Shown: piece by piece, positions 1 to 9,083 of the stretch
Layout: each line of letters begins with the position of its first letter
How positions within the stretch are numbered: the first letter of the stretch is position 1
From: Alloprevotella tannerae ATCC 51259
GTDB taxonomy: Bacteria > Bacteroidota > Bacteroidia > Bacteroidales > Bacteroidaceae
DNA: 64,000 nt
Reading direction: 5' to 3'
Assembly: GCF_000159995.1 (NCBI RefSeq)
Contig: NZ_GG700643.1
Location: forward strand, 468,145-532,144
Translations under genes and position numbers: made by a program
Notes under the pieces: generated by a model
Database searches by the model: none
What the model was told of the DNA's origin: nothing
Seen by the model: the letters and a program-made list of their open reading frames with translations, nothing else

Positions 1-128
1 ATCGGACGCCAATCGATAAGCGTGTCAACCTGATTGAGGAAGTCGTTTTGTGCTTTGCGATAACGCTTTGAAAGGAGTGCGTCTGCAAATGTTACATGCT
101 CATCGGTATTCTTGGATTGGTATGCCAT
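1..128 (-). CDS. IS5-like transposase, N-terminal fragment cut by window edge
   Basis: Reading the minus strand from an ATG at 126-128 gives 42 residues with no stop before the window edge. The end of the fragment contains 'NDFLNQVDTLIDWRP', which resembles the N-terminal region of IS5-type DDE transposases common in Bacteroidetes (family recognition from memory, not a search). The catalytic DDE residues lie outside the window, so activity cannot be judged. The element's outer end should lie between this start and about position 234, where a truncated family A repeat begins. Confidence 0.6.
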   Translation of the reverse strand, partial: MAYQSKNTDEHVTFADALLSKRYRKAQNDFLNQVDTLIDWRP

Positions 129-233
129 GGGAGGAGTATTATGCTGTTTTTAATGCTCAAATATACGAAATAACTTCCTATTATACAATGAATTAACAAA
201 CAAAATACACACCAATCGCTGTGCAAAGGTCTC

Positions 234-253
234 ATAGGGTTGGTCTTTCAAAA
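234..253 (+). repeat. Truncated family A repeat (3' tail only)
   Basis: The stretch TAGGGTTGGTCTTTCAAAA matches the last part of the family A elements seen in full at 4284-4400 and elsewhere. The first two hairpins are missing. The missing part is replaced by sequence leading to the transposase fragment, so the insertion sequence probably interrupted the element inside its third hairpin. Confidence 0.7.
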
Positions 254-769
254 CAAGCCAACGCCCGTCTGCGGAAAGCGTCAACGACCAAGCCTAATGA
301 GTTGCGTTGCGGGGATGAGCTTTGGTGGTTTAATTTATCAGCATGTTCAAATAGATATAAGCGACCGATTTGAAAGATCAGCCCTAATCACTTATAGTCG
401 CCTATATTTTATCAAACCCTTCGCCATCTTGCTATGCCCATCAAAGAAAGGCCGTATTGCGTTTCGTATAGAAAAAACAAGTGCAAAGCCTCCACGACAC
501 ACGCACAAAGCACACATTATTTATTCTATTTGCCTCCACCCAAAGTACACCGAGGATACACAAAATTCCCACTACGTGTACGCCTATTATAGGCCTCGCA
601 TTTTTCATTTCAATCCCTTTATAGACTATCGTAAAGAGGCTAAAAACGATGCCCAACTGCAACTTTTAGCAAAGCGTTCTTAGAGTGAACGCGCACGAAC
701 TTACACAGAAAAGCACCCACCCTGCGCCTTTCTTTTGCTTGCCGGCGGCCGTGTTCGATGGAAATCTGC
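254..769. other. Intergenic stretch with no supported gene
   Basis: Open frames here on both strands overlap the repeat tail, have no recognisable family and show no sensible start context. I see no RNA gene. The right end carries the promoter of the polysaccharide cluster. Confidence 0.6.
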
Positions 770-777
770 TAACTTTG
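770..777 (+). promoter_or_regulatory. Bacteroidetes -7 element TAACTTTG before the polysaccharide cluster
   Basis: TAACTTTG matches the sigma-ABfr -7 consensus TAnnTTTG and sits 23 bases before the cytidylyltransferase ATG. No good -33 TTTG is found at the usual 19-21 base spacing. Confidence 0.5.
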
Positions 778-800
778 CAAGCAAATAACATCTTGTACGT

Positions 801-1538
801 ATGAACATTGCCGTCATTTTTGCCGGAGGAGCGGGCGTAAGGATGAATACTAAGTCGCGCCCGAAGCAGTTTCTCGAACTCAATGGCAAGCCTATCATCA
901 TCTACACGCTCGAATTGTTTGACAATCATCCGCAGATCGATGCCATCGTTGTGGCTTGTTTGAAAGAGTGGATCCCCTTTCTGAAGAAAATGCTCAAGAA
1001 GTTTGAGATCAACAAAGTTGTGAGCATCGTCGAAGGCGGAAATACGGGGCAAGCATCTATCTACAACGGCCTCGAAGCAGCGGAACTTTTCGCCCGCAAG
1101 CAAGAGTCGGCAGCGACAGAGTCGCCCATTGTATTGATCCACGACGGCGTGCGGCCGCTAATTACCGAAGAAACCATCACAGACAACATACAAGAAGTTC
1201 GCCGCTCCGGAAGTTGCATCACGTGCATCCCGGCTACGGAGACCTTAGTCGTACAAGAGTCTGACGGCAGCTTGGAAATTCCTACCCGCGCCAAGTCTAA
1301 AATAGCGCGTGCGCCGCAAAGTTTTTACCTCAAAGACATTATCGCCGCCCATCGCCGCGCTCGCGAAGAAGGACGCGAAGACTTCATCGATAGTTGCTCT
1401 ATGATGAGCCATTACGGCTATAAGTTGGGCTTGGTAATGGGGCCGATGGAGAACATCAAGATCACAACGCCGACCGATTTCTTCCTGTTTCGCGCGATGG
1501 TGCAAGTACATGAGAATCAGCAAATCTTTGGTTTCTGA
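801..1538 (+). CDS. IspD/TarI-family cytidylyltransferase
   Basis: Predicted to transfer CMP from CTP to a sugar-alcohol phosphate. The 245-residue protein has the nucleotide-binding loop AGGAGVRM (8-15) with PKQF (21-24), HDGVRP (114-119), RAPQSF (170-175) and the family C-terminal motif NIKITTPTD (218-226). IspD of the MEP isoprenoid pathway and TarI-like ribitol-5-phosphate enzymes share these motifs. The next two genes (spacings 5 and -1 bases) are a nucleotide-sugar epimerase and a flippase, so a role in making a CDP-activated surface-polysaccharide precursor is more likely than housekeeping isoprenoid synthesis. The presence of dxs about 3.5 kb downstream keeps IspD open. No gene symbol is given because the substrate is unresolved. 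Confidence 0.85.
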   Translation: MNIAVIFAGGAGVRMNTKSRPKQFLELNGKPIIIYTLELFDNHPQIDAIVVACLKEWIPFLKKMLKKFEINKVVSIVEGGNTGQASIYNGLEAAELFARKQESAATESPIVLIHDGVRPLITEETITDNIQEVRRSGSCITCIPATETLVVQESDGSLEIPTRAKSKIARAPQSFYLKDIIAAHRRAREEGREDFIDSCSMMSHYGYKLGLVMGPMENIKITTPTDFFLFRAMVQVHENQQIFGF

Positions 1539-1543
1539 CACGT

Positions 1544-2584
1544 ATGCCCACGTTTTCTACGCTCCGGCGCGATGCCGATGAATTTGTAGCGCACACCCGC
1601 TTCGCAGAAGCCCTCCGCGGGCAAACGATACTCATCACGGGCGCAACGGGCTTAATCGGCGCCACGCTCGTGCGCTGCTTGTGTGCACTCAATCAAGCCC
1701 ACGCACTCGGTTTGCACCTTTTGCTGCCCGTAAGAAGCGTGGAAAAAGCGCGCCGGCTCCTTCCTGCCGACTGCGGACTCTTTTTCCAAAGCACGTTGAG
1801 CGAACTTTCTGCGACTTGTCCCGCACGAAGCGTCGACTATATTATACATGGAGCAGCCCCGACGGCTTCAAAAAGTTTCGTAACACAGCCGGTCGAAACC
1901 TTAGACGCTATTTTCAACGGCACACGTGCCGTACTCGATTTTGCGCGCGCCGCAGAAGCGAAGAGCGTCGTCTATCTGTCGTCCATCGAAGTCTATGGGC
2001 GCATCACCAACGACGAAGTGCCGATCACCGAAGCCGATCAAGGCTATGTTGATCCCCTCGCCCCGCGCAGCAGTTACAGTTTGGGCAAACGCGCAGCCGA
2101 ATGTCTTTGTCGAGCCTACGCAAGCGAATACGGCACACCCATAAAAATAGCCCGCCTCACCCAAACTTTCGGTGCCGGCGTAGGGCGCGAAGATGGGCGC
2201 GTCTTTGCCATGTTTGCCCGCGCCGCACTTCAAAAGCAGGACATCACATTATTGAGTACCGGAGAAACGCGCCACAATTATTTATATACGACCGACGCGG
2301 CCGAGGCCTTGCTCACCTTGCTCTTCAAAGGCACTAACGGCGAGGCCTACAACGTAGCCGACGCCGACAACTATGCTTCGATCCGCGAAGTAGGCGAAAG
2401 CGTGCTGCAAAGTTTCGCTCCCGCGCAACGATTACGCATTCAGTTGCAACCCGATGCCCCCTATCCACCCACCACGCGCTTACGCCTGTCTACGGAGAAG
2501 TTGCTTGCGCTCGGCTGGAAGCCGCGTGTGGGCCGCGAAGAGATGTTTCGCCGCGTCATAGAAGCCATGCAAGAGGAAGAATAA
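1544..2584 (+). CDS. NAD-dependent epimerase/dehydratase (extended SDR)
   Basis: A 346-residue extended short-chain dehydrogenase, probably acting on a nucleotide-linked sugar in the cytoplasm. It has the Rossmann glycine motif GATGLIG (33-39), the SSIEVYG segment (146-152) and the catalytic Tyr178-xxx-Lys182 pair (YSLGK). About 25 residues precede the Rossmann fold. It starts 5 bases after the cytidylyltransferase and its stop overlaps the flippase ATG by one base, so the three genes are almost surely co-transcribed. The reaction (epimerisation, dehydration, decarboxylation or reduction) cannot be told from these motifs. Confidence 0.85.
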   Translation: MPTFSTLRRDADEFVAHTRFAEALRGQTILITGATGLIGATLVRCLCALNQAHALGLHLLLPVRSVEKARRLLPADCGLFFQSTLSELSATCPARSVDYIIHGAAPTASKSFVTQPVETLDAIFNGTRAVLDFARAAEAKSVVYLSSIEVYGRITNDEVPITEADQGYVDPLAPRSSYSLGKRAAECLCRAYASEYGTPIKIARLTQTFGAGVGREDGRVFAMFARAALQKQDITLLSTGETRHNYLYTTDAAEALLTLLFKGTNGEAYNVADADNYASIREVGESVLQSFAPAQRLRIQLQPDAPYPPTTRLRLSTEKLLALGWKPRVGREEMFRRVIEAMQEEE

Positions 2585-4023
2585 TGGATAATCTGAAGGA
2601 GAAAACGGCCGGCGGCTTGCTTTGGGGTGCACTCAACAGCGGCAGCATGCAGATCCTCAACGCCTTGATCGGCTTCGTGCTGGCGCGGCTCTTGGATCCG
2701 GCCGACTATGGTATAGTGGGGATGCTCACGATCTTTATCGCCATTGCCGGCAACCTGCGCGACAGCGGCTTTGCCTCGGCCTTGGTCAACTTAAAGCGGA
2801 TTACGGACAACGACTACAACGCCGTCTTTTGGTTCAACCTGCTTTCCAGTCTGGCCATCTACGTCCTACTCTTCTTCTGCGCGCCGCTGATTGCCGACTT
2901 CTACCATCAGCCCGCCCTCGTCTCACTTTCGCGCGTCATCTTCCTGAGTTTTGTGATTTCAAGTTTCGGACTTTCGCATAGCGCCTACCTCAATCGCAAT
3001 ATGCTCAACAAGGAAAAGGCGCTCATCACACTGGTTGCGATGATCGTTGGCGGACTTGTAGGCATCTTAGCCGCGGTGGGCGGTCTGCGCTATTGGGCCT
3101 TGGCTTGGCAGAGTCTGACTTACATCACGCTCGTCAGCATCGGGCGCTTCTATTATTCGGCTTGGCGCCCATCATTCCGCATTGATTTTAGCCCGATTCG
3201 CAAAATGTTTGGCTTTAGCAGCAAGATTTTGGCAACGACCATCATCAACACCGTGGGCAACAACGTACTCACCGTCATTCTGGGCCGACTTTATCCGGCG
3301 CGCACCGTCGGCAATTTCTCGCAGGCTTATAAATGGGACGCGATGGGCTATGGTTTCATTTCCGACATGGTCTTGCAAGTGGCCCAACCCGTAATAGCCG
3401 CCATCGAAGGCGAGGAAGAGCGCCAGTTGCGCGTATTTCGCAAACTCATGCGCTTCACGGCGATGCTGGGTTTCCCGGCTTTATTCGGCCTATCGTTCGT
3501 AGCCAAAGAATTTATTTTTGTTACGCTCTCCGCCAAGTGGGCCGACAGCGTACCACTCCTGCAAATGCTTTGCGTAAGTGGCGCATTTATGCCTTTTTAT
3601 ACCATCTATCAAAACCTTTGCATCGGGCGCGGACGCTCTGATCTCTATATGTGGGGGACGCTCTCACTGGTTCTCGCCCAACTATTGCTCATTACGGGGC
3701 TGCATACCTTTGGCGTGACGACGATGGTGGCCGCTTATGCGCTGCTCAACATCTTCGGCCTGCTCATTTGGCAATGCTTTGCCAAGCGCCTCATTCATCT
3801 TCGATTCCGTCAGGCCTTGGCCGACATTCTTCCCTTTGCCGGCGCGTCGCTCGCAGCTATTCTTATGGCCTACGGACTCACGTTTTTTCTTTCCAACATC
3901 TACCTGCTGCTCATCTTGCGCATCATCTTAGTGGGCGGCATCTACTTCGGCAGCCTCAAGCTCTTCCGTGTGCGGCTGCTCGAAGAGGCTTTGGATTATT
4001 TCCGCAAACGCCGCAAGGCATAA
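2584..4023 (+). CDS. Wzx-like polysaccharide flippase
   Basis: A 479-residue, very hydrophobic protein with about a dozen membrane segments. The N-terminus (TAGGLLWGALNSG, then LARLLDPADYGIVGM at about 33-47) is typical of Polysacc_synt/MATE-like lipid-linked oligosaccharide flippases of the WzxC type. It should move an undecaprenyl-linked repeat unit to the periplasmic face. It is the last gene of the three-gene unit; no polymerase or glycosyltransferase is in the immediate vicinity, so the rest of the locus is elsewhere or left of the window. A diverged 85-bp tandem duplication starts directly after its stop codon. Confidence 0.88.
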   Translation: MDNLKEKTAGGLLWGALNSGSMQILNALIGFVLARLLDPADYGIVGMLTIFIAIAGNLRDSGFASALVNLKRITDNDYNAVFWFNLLSSLAIYVLLFFCAPLIADFYHQPALVSLSRVIFLSFVISSFGLSHSAYLNRNMLNKEKALITLVAMIVGGLVGILAAVGGLRYWALAWQSLTYITLVSIGRFYYSAWRPSFRIDFSPIRKMFGFSSKILATTIINTVGNNVLTVILGRLYPARTVGNFSQAYKWDAMGYGFISDMVLQVAQPVIAAIEGEEERQLRVFRKLMRFTAMLGFPALFGLSFVAKEFIFVTLSAKWADSVPLLQMLCVSGAFMPFYTIYQNLCIGRGRSDLYMWGTLSLVLAQLLLITGLHTFGVTTMVAAYALLNIFGLLIWQCFAKRLIHLRFRQALADILPFAGASLAAILMAYGLTFFLSNIYLLLILRIILVGGIYFGSLKLFRVRLLEEALDYFRKRRKA

Positions 4024-4210
4024 AAGCCCATTTTCCCAAGCTTCCATCGCCGTTCTTCAATGCTTGCCACCAACAATAGTCCATCGAAGATTGTCCTTTT
4101 TTCTTCTGAAGCCCGTTTTCCCTTGCCTCCAACGCCATTCTTCGATACTTGCTACCGACAAAAGCCCATCGAAGATAATCCATTGATCTTCTGAAGCCCA
4201 TTCTCCATTC
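4024..4210. repeat. Diverged 85-bp tandem repeat (two units plus a stub)
   Basis: Units span 4024-4108 and 4109-4193; both are exactly 85 bases, begin AAGCCC(A/G)TTTTCCC and end (A/T)(T/C)TTCTG. A third partial unit starts at 4194 and runs into the flank of the family A repeat. The copies differ at many positions, so the duplication is old. Confidence 0.8.
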
Positions 4211-4283
4211 ATTCGCGCCTCAAATAACCCCATCAAACTCAATCCTATTTCCACACACGACCATCCCCAAACGCTTCCCGTCT

Positions 4284-4400
4284 CAAATAACCCCATCGGG
4301 GTTAGTCTTTTGGCAGGGCAGGGTTAAGTTGCAAAGCGGCTTAACCCTGCATAACGCGCCCCAACGTTGACAACCCCTTAGGGTTGGTCTTTCAAAAAAA
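4284..4400 (+). repeat. Family A triple-hairpin intergenic repeat
   Basis: Contains three inverted repeats in fixed order: AACCCC-ATC-GGGGTT (4289-4303), GCAGGGTTAAG paired with CTTAACCCTGC (4318-4328 with 4340-4350), and AACCCCTTAGGGTT (about 4372-4385). It ends in the conserved tail GGTCTTTCAAAA. The same layout recurs at 25143, 59971, 60585, 60817 and 61050. Confidence 0.9.
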
Positions 4401-4975
4401 CAGCCGCAAACAGAGACGCGAGCCCTAATGCCCCGGAACAAACGCAACAAACGCCCTTTTCATCGTATAAATCATTCACTTTTAAGCGCACAAATAGGAG
4501 AAAAAACCGGCACGTGCCCACCTGCGACGTTTTTCATCACGAGAATAAATCTTTTTTATCGTGAGATGAAACTCTTTTTATCACGAGAACAAACCTTTGT
4601 CATCACGATGAAAAACACAAACAGTCCATTTTTCAAAAGCAACAACCTAATTCTACGGATAAAAAGCCCCACCCTTTGCACAACGAAATAGCGAACTACG
4701 CCGAAAAACGAACACCAATAAAATGCAAAAACAGGCGGTTTCATCGCATATTAAGCCCTATTTCCTACAAAATAATCTGTACGCAGCCCTCCAACCGACA
4801 GGGCGAAACGAAAAATGGAGAGCAAATCAAAAAAAGGCTTTTCATAGTCGATTATAGTCCGCTTTTTATGAGCAAAGCGTTGCACTTCCCCACTCGATAA
4901 TCGCACGAACGCAAACAGAACCTTTCCTTGGTCGACGGTTGCTACGCGAAATAAGGATAATTCGCGAGTTTTTCC
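4401..4975. other. Intergenic stretch between repeat A and the dxs promoter
   Basis: Holds the family B array described separately (4530-4616). The rest is AT-rich with no supported gene; short open frames have no recognisable content. Confidence 0.6.
4530..4616. repeat. Family B ~22-bp array (locus B1)
   Basis: About four degenerate units with alternating ATCACGAG and ATCGTGAG cores separated by T-rich and AAAC segments. It lies about 130 bases after a family A element. Confidence 0.75.
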
Positions 4976-5006
4976 TTTGGCTATCATAACGATATATGTA
5001 CCTTTG
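4976..5006 (+). promoter_or_regulatory. Promoter of dxs (TTTG-N19-TACCTTTG)
   Basis: A -33 TTTG at 4976-4979 and a -7 TACCTTTG at 4999-5006 are separated by 19 bases, the standard Bacteroidetes arrangement. The 5' leader to the dxs ATG is about 35 bases. Confidence 0.75.
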
Positions 5007-5047
5007 CAAGATAATAGCGGGAAGAAAGCCCCTTCTACTCAAGGACT

Positions 5048-6964
5048 ATGCCTGAATTTAAGATTTTATCTCACATCAATACGCCGGACGATCTCAGACA
5101 ATTGAAGCTCGAAGATCTGCCGACGCTCTGTGAAGAATTGCGCGAGGATATTATTTATGAGTGCTCGCACAATCCGGGCCACTTGGCCTCAAGTCTGGGT
5201 ACGGTAGAATTGACCGTAGCCTTGCACTACGTTTTTGCTACTCCGGACGACCGCATCGTATGGGACACCGGACATCAGGCTTATGGGCACAAGATTCTCA
5301 CCGGCCGCAGAGAAGCTTTTCATACCAACCGCAAGTTTGGCGGCGTTCGCCCCTTTCCCTCCCCCGAAGAAAGCCCTTATGATACCTTTGCTTGCGGCCA
5401 TGCGGGCAATTCCATCTCTGCGGCACTCGGTATGGCCGTTGCAGCTCTCAAAAAAGGCGAGGAAAACCGCCATATCGTGAGCGTGACCGGCGATGGAGCG
5501 ATGAGTAGCGGCTTGGCCTTTGAAGGACTCAATAATACATCAGATACGCCCAATAATTTGCTGATTATCCTCAACGATAATAATATGAGCATCGACCGCA
5601 GTGTGGGCGGTATGAAGCAATATCTGCAACGTCTGCACACGTCGGCCGCTTATAATGATTTGCGCTTCCGCCTTTCGCGCCGACTGATGCGCTGGGGGGT
5701 GCTCGATGATTCAAAAAAGAAAAAAGTATTGCGCTTCAACAATGCGATTAAAGCGCTGCTCACGGATCAACAAAACATCTTTGAGGGGATGAATATCCGT
5801 TATTTTGGGCCGACAGACGGACACGACGTCATCCAACTGGTCGAAACGCTGCGCCAAATCAAGGAAATGAAAGGGCCAAAGCTGCTCCACTTGCACACAA
5901 TAAAAGGCAAAGGACTCAAACCTGCGGAACAGGCGCCGACGATTTGGCACGCACCGGGCAAATTTGACGCGGAAAGCGGCAAACGCTTGGGCGAAGGCGC
6001 GGCACAGCAAGCCCCGAAGTTTCAAGACGTGTTTGGAGAAACGCTGCTTGAGCTTGCGCGCACCAATAAAAAAATCATCGGCGTCACGCCGGCAATGCCT
6101 ACAGGTTGCTCTATGAACATCTTGATGCGCGAAATGCCGGATAGGGCTTTTGATGTGGGCATTGCGGAGGGCCATGCTATGACGTTCTCAGCCGGTATGG
6201 CGAAAGAGGGATTGCAGCCCTTTTGCAACATTTACGCATCCTTTGCACAGCGGGCGTATGACAATATTATACACGACGCGGCGCTGCTCAACTTGCCGGT
6301 AGTCTTGTGCTTGGATCGCGCGGGACTGGTCGGCGAGGACGGGCCTACGCACCACGGCACTTTCGACTTGGCCTCATTGCGCCCCATTCCGAACTTGACG
6401 ATTGCTTCACCTTATGACGAATGCGAATTGCGGCGCTTGATGTACACGGCGCAAACGCCGAACAAGGGCACTTTCGTAATTCGTTATCCGCGAGGGCGTG
6501 GTCGTTTGCTCGATTGGCGTTGTCCGCTTGAAGAAGTTCCTATCGGGAAAGGTCGGATTATGAAGGCAGGAAAGGATCTGGCGATCATCTCACTCGGACC
6601 TATTGGCAACTTGGCGGCAGATGCGATTGCGGAACTGGAAAAGGAGACGCCGGCATCTATTGCTCACTACGACTTGCGCTTCCTTAAACCGCTCGACACG
6701 CAACTGCTGAACGAAATCGGTAAAAGCTTCGACAAGATCATCACCATCGAGGACGGCGCACTCATGGGCGGAATGGGAACGGCGATATTAGAATATATGG
6801 AGGACAACGGATGGAATCCGCGCATCAAACGCTTGGGCTTGCCAGATCAGTTTGTGCCCCACGGTAGCCCGAATGAGCTCTATCGCCTCGTAGGCTTGGA
6901 CAAAGACAGCATCAAACAGGCTGTTAGACAATTACTCGCCGATCCTACGCTCGCCAAAAGCTGA
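5048..6964 (+). CDS. dxs: 1-deoxy-D-xylulose-5-phosphate synthase
   Basis: Condenses pyruvate and glyceraldehyde 3-phosphate, the first step of the MEP isoprenoid route; it also feeds thiamine and pyridoxal synthesis. The 638-residue length fits the family. Visible motifs are [10 protein letters not shown] with His45, GHQAYGHK (75-82), the thiamine diphosphate motif starting GDG (148-150) and ending NDNNMSI (176-182), and the pyrimidine-domain GIAEGHA around residue 370. A good promoter lies directly upstream, and trkA follows after 70 bases, probably in the same transcript. Confidence 0.96.
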   Translation: MPEFKILSHINTPDDLRQLKLEDLPTLCEELREDIIYECSHNPGHLASSLGTVELTVALHYVFATPDDRIVWDTGHQAYGHKILTGRREAFHTNRKFGGVRPFPSPEESPYDTFACGHAGNSISAALGMAVAALKKGEENRHIVSVTGDGAMSSGLAFEGLNNTSDTPNNLLIILNDNNMSIDRSVGGMKQYLQRLHTSAAYNDLRFRLSRRLMRWGVLDDSKKKKVLRFNNAIKALLTDQQNIFEGMNIRYFGPTDGHDVIQLVETLRQIKEMKGPKLLHLHTIKGKGLKPAEQAPTIWHAPGKFDAESGKRLGEGAAQQAPKFQDVFGETLLELARTNKKIIGVTPAMPTGCSMNILMREMPDRAFDVGIAEGHAMTFSAGMAKEGLQPFCNIYASFAQRAYDNIIHDAALLNLPVVLCLDRAGLVGEDGPTHHGTFDLASLRPIPNLTIASPYDECELRRLMYTAQTPNKGTFVIRYPRGRGRLLDWRCPLEEVPIGKGRIMKAGKDLAIISLGPIGNLAADAIAELEKETPASIAHYDLRFLKPLDTQLLNEIGKSFDKIITIEDGALMGGMGTAILEYMEDNGWNPRIKRLGLPDQFVPHGSPNELYRLVGLDKDSIKQAVRQLLADPTLAKS

Positions 6965-7034
6965 TAACATTGATGTAAAAGCAAGAAAAGCGAACCGCAA
7001 CAGTGCGCTTCAAATGCTGTAACGCTCTCTTCAA

Positions 7035-8378
7035 ATGAAAATTATTATTGCAGGCGCCGGCGCAATAGGCCGGCATTTGGCTAAACTCTTCACGAAAGAG
7101 CATCATGACATAACACTCATTGACGAAGATGAGGATAAGTTGCTCAACATCGGAGCCAACTTCGATTTGCTTACGCTCTGCGCATCGCCAACTTCGCTCG
7201 CCACGCTTAATAATGCGGAAATAAAGAAGGCAGATCTGTTTATAAGTGTGATGCCGGACGAGGCGCATAATATTATGAGCTGCATTTTGGCCAACCGCTT
7301 GGGCGCCAAGAAGACCGTAGCGCGTGTAGACAACCCGGAATACGCCCATTCGCAAAACGAAGAGACATTTCAGAGCGTAGGCATCAACTCTATTGTTTAT
7401 CCAGAGCAACTTGCCGGCTTGGAAATCATCCATAATATTAAGCGAAGCTGGGTCCGTCAGTGGATAGAAGTGCAGGACGGAGAGCTACTCTTAATCTGCG
7501 TGAAAGTACGCGAAGATGCGCGCTGCTTAGACGTGCCCTTGCGCGATCTTTGCGCACCCGATATGCCTTTACATGTTGTCGCCATTAAACGCCACGGCGA
7601 AACGCTTATCCCACACGGCAACGATGTCTTGCGCTGTTTGGACGCTGTTTATTTCATGACGACACCAAAGTATGTTCCTTATTTGCGCGAGATAGCTGGA
7701 AAAACAGACTATCCGGACGTAAAAAACGTATTCTTCCTCGGCGGCGGAAAGACTACCGAGCGCGCCCTTGTACATCTGCCCGACTATATGCGAGCTAAAG
7801 TCTTTGAAGCCGACGTTCACCGCATCGAGCAATTGGATTCGACACTCACGAATCCACATATAATGTTTATACATGGGGATGGGCGCGACATAGACCTGCT
7901 TATCGAAGAAGGCATTCACAATGCGCAAGCTTTTGTGGCAGCTACCGGCAACTCAGAGACCAATGTGCTGGCCTGCCTTGCAGCCAAACGCCTCGGCGTT
8001 CGCAAAACCGTCGCCGTAGTTGAGAATTCCGACTACATAGCAATGGCCGAAAGCCTCGATATTGGTTCAATTATCAACAAAAAGCGGCTCGCTGCGGGCC
8101 ACATTTACCGCATGATTCTCAAGGCAGACGTAACGACGGTGAAGAACCTCACGGTTGCGGCCGCCGATGTCGCAGAATTCGTTGTCAAAGAAGGATCTAA
8201 AGTGACGCGGCGTCCGGTTAAGGACCTCAAACTTCCGCCCGAAGTGACGTTGGGCGGAATGGTCCGCGGCAAGGAAGGCGTCCTGATCAATGGTAACACA
8301 CTCTTGCAGACCGGTGATCGCGTTGTAGCGTTTTGCCTCGAAGGTTCGCTCAAGCGATTAGAGAAATATTTCAATTAA
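7035..8378 (+). CDS. trkA: Trk potassium-uptake regulatory subunit TrkA
   Basis: Cytoplasmic NAD(H)-binding gating subunit of the Trk K+ transporter. The 447-residue protein has the usual two RCK halves: a first Rossmann motif GAGAIG (7-12) and a second nucleotide fold beginning VFFLGGGKT (about 233-241), each followed by a TrkA-C domain. It follows dxs on the same strand, an order I recall from other Bacteroidales, but there trkH usually comes next. Here the next gene is an unrelated small membrane protein and no trkH is present in the window. Confidence 0.95.
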   Translation: MKIIIAGAGAIGRHLAKLFTKEHHDITLIDEDEDKLLNIGANFDLLTLCASPTSLATLNNAEIKKADLFISVMPDEAHNIMSCILANRLGAKKTVARVDNPEYAHSQNEETFQSVGINSIVYPEQLAGLEIIHNIKRSWVRQWIEVQDGELLLICVKVREDARCLDVPLRDLCAPDMPLHVVAIKRHGETLIPHGNDVLRCLDAVYFMTTPKYVPYLREIAGKTDYPDVKNVFFLGGGKTTERALVHLPDYMRAKVFEADVHRIEQLDSTLTNPHIMFIHGDGRDIDLLIEEGIHNAQAFVAATGNSETNVLACLAAKRLGVRKTVAVVENSDYIAMAESLDIGSIINKKRLAAGHIYRMILKADVTTVKNLTVAAADVAEFVVKEGSKVTRRPVKDLKLPPEVTLGGMVRGKEGVLINGNTLLQTGDRVVAFCLEGSLKRLEKYFN

Positions 8379-8512
8379 CGCCCGATTCGCGCAGCGACAA
8401 TCCCAACCCGCGGCGGCATAACCCCAACCCGCGACGCACCGCCCTCATCTGCCGCCTGCCAAACCCGAATTCAGACATATTATATATAGCGATCAAACAA
8501 CAATACCCGATT

Positions 8513-9043
8513 ATGAAGAAAGTTATATTAGCCCTTTTCGTCTTCCCTATCGTTGACGTAATGTTTCACACTGAGAAAGCAAAAGGATTAGACGCCTACA
8601 CGCTCTGTTTAGCCGGACTTCTTTTCGCTTTCACCTTTATCGTCTTCCTGATTTACCTATGGAAGGGCCGCAACTTCGGACAACATTTCGCGTCGGCCGG
8701 AGAAGAAGTGCGCGAACTTGACTTGATGCCCGCCCGCTTCGCAGCCATTGAAAGCGAATTTGGCCCCATCACACGAAAAATCGCCTTCAGCCACTACATA
8801 GACGACATTGCAGCCAACGCCTTCGCCTTCGACGAATCACGCACCCTGCTTGTGTTCAACCGCCCCATAAAATACGACGACATCGAGCGGACAGATTTAG
8901 AATTTAGCGGAGAATATTGCGTCAAGATTTGGCTCCACAGCGACCACGGCCACTATGTAGCTTTCTCCTCCTCAAACGGCCGCGCTGCCAAAGCGTTAAA
9001 AGACGAACTCGACCGCATTTTCCCCGCCGGAAAAACGGCTTAA
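8513..9043 (+). CDS. Small membrane protein of unknown function
   Basis: I do not recognise this family. Starting at the ATG at 8513 gives 176 residues with hydrophobic segments near residues 4-18 and 28-52, then a charged soluble domain of about 120 residues rich in Asp, Glu and aromatics. The frame stays open upstream to 8333, but that part overlaps the end of trkA and is proline/arginine-rich low-complexity sequence, so the internal ATG (MKKVILALF) is preferred. An AT-rich TATTATATATA stretch lies about 35 bases before the start. It sits between trkA and purN; neither suggests a function. Confidence 0.7.
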   Translation: MKKVILALFVFPIVDVMFHTEKAKGLDAYTLCLAGLLFAFTFIVFLIYLWKGRNFGQHFASAGEEVRELDLMPARFAAIESEFGPITRKIAFSHYIDDIAANAFAFDESRTLLVFNRPIKYDDIERTDLEFSGEYCVKIWLHSDHGHYVAFSSSNGRAAKALKDELDRIFPAGKTA

Positions 9044-9083
9044 CACCGACCACAGCAAGTTTTCACGCCTCAACCGCCCATTT

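Noticed and set aside
240-683. 147-residue plus-strand open frame after the IS
   Set aside because: It starts inside the repeat tail, has no recognisable family or signal, and composition is unlike a protein.
4284-4400. Integron attC site as an explanation of family A
   Set aside because: The inverted core sites RYYYAAC/GTTRRRY are not in the required positions, copies are not associated with gene cassettes, and no integron integrase is present.
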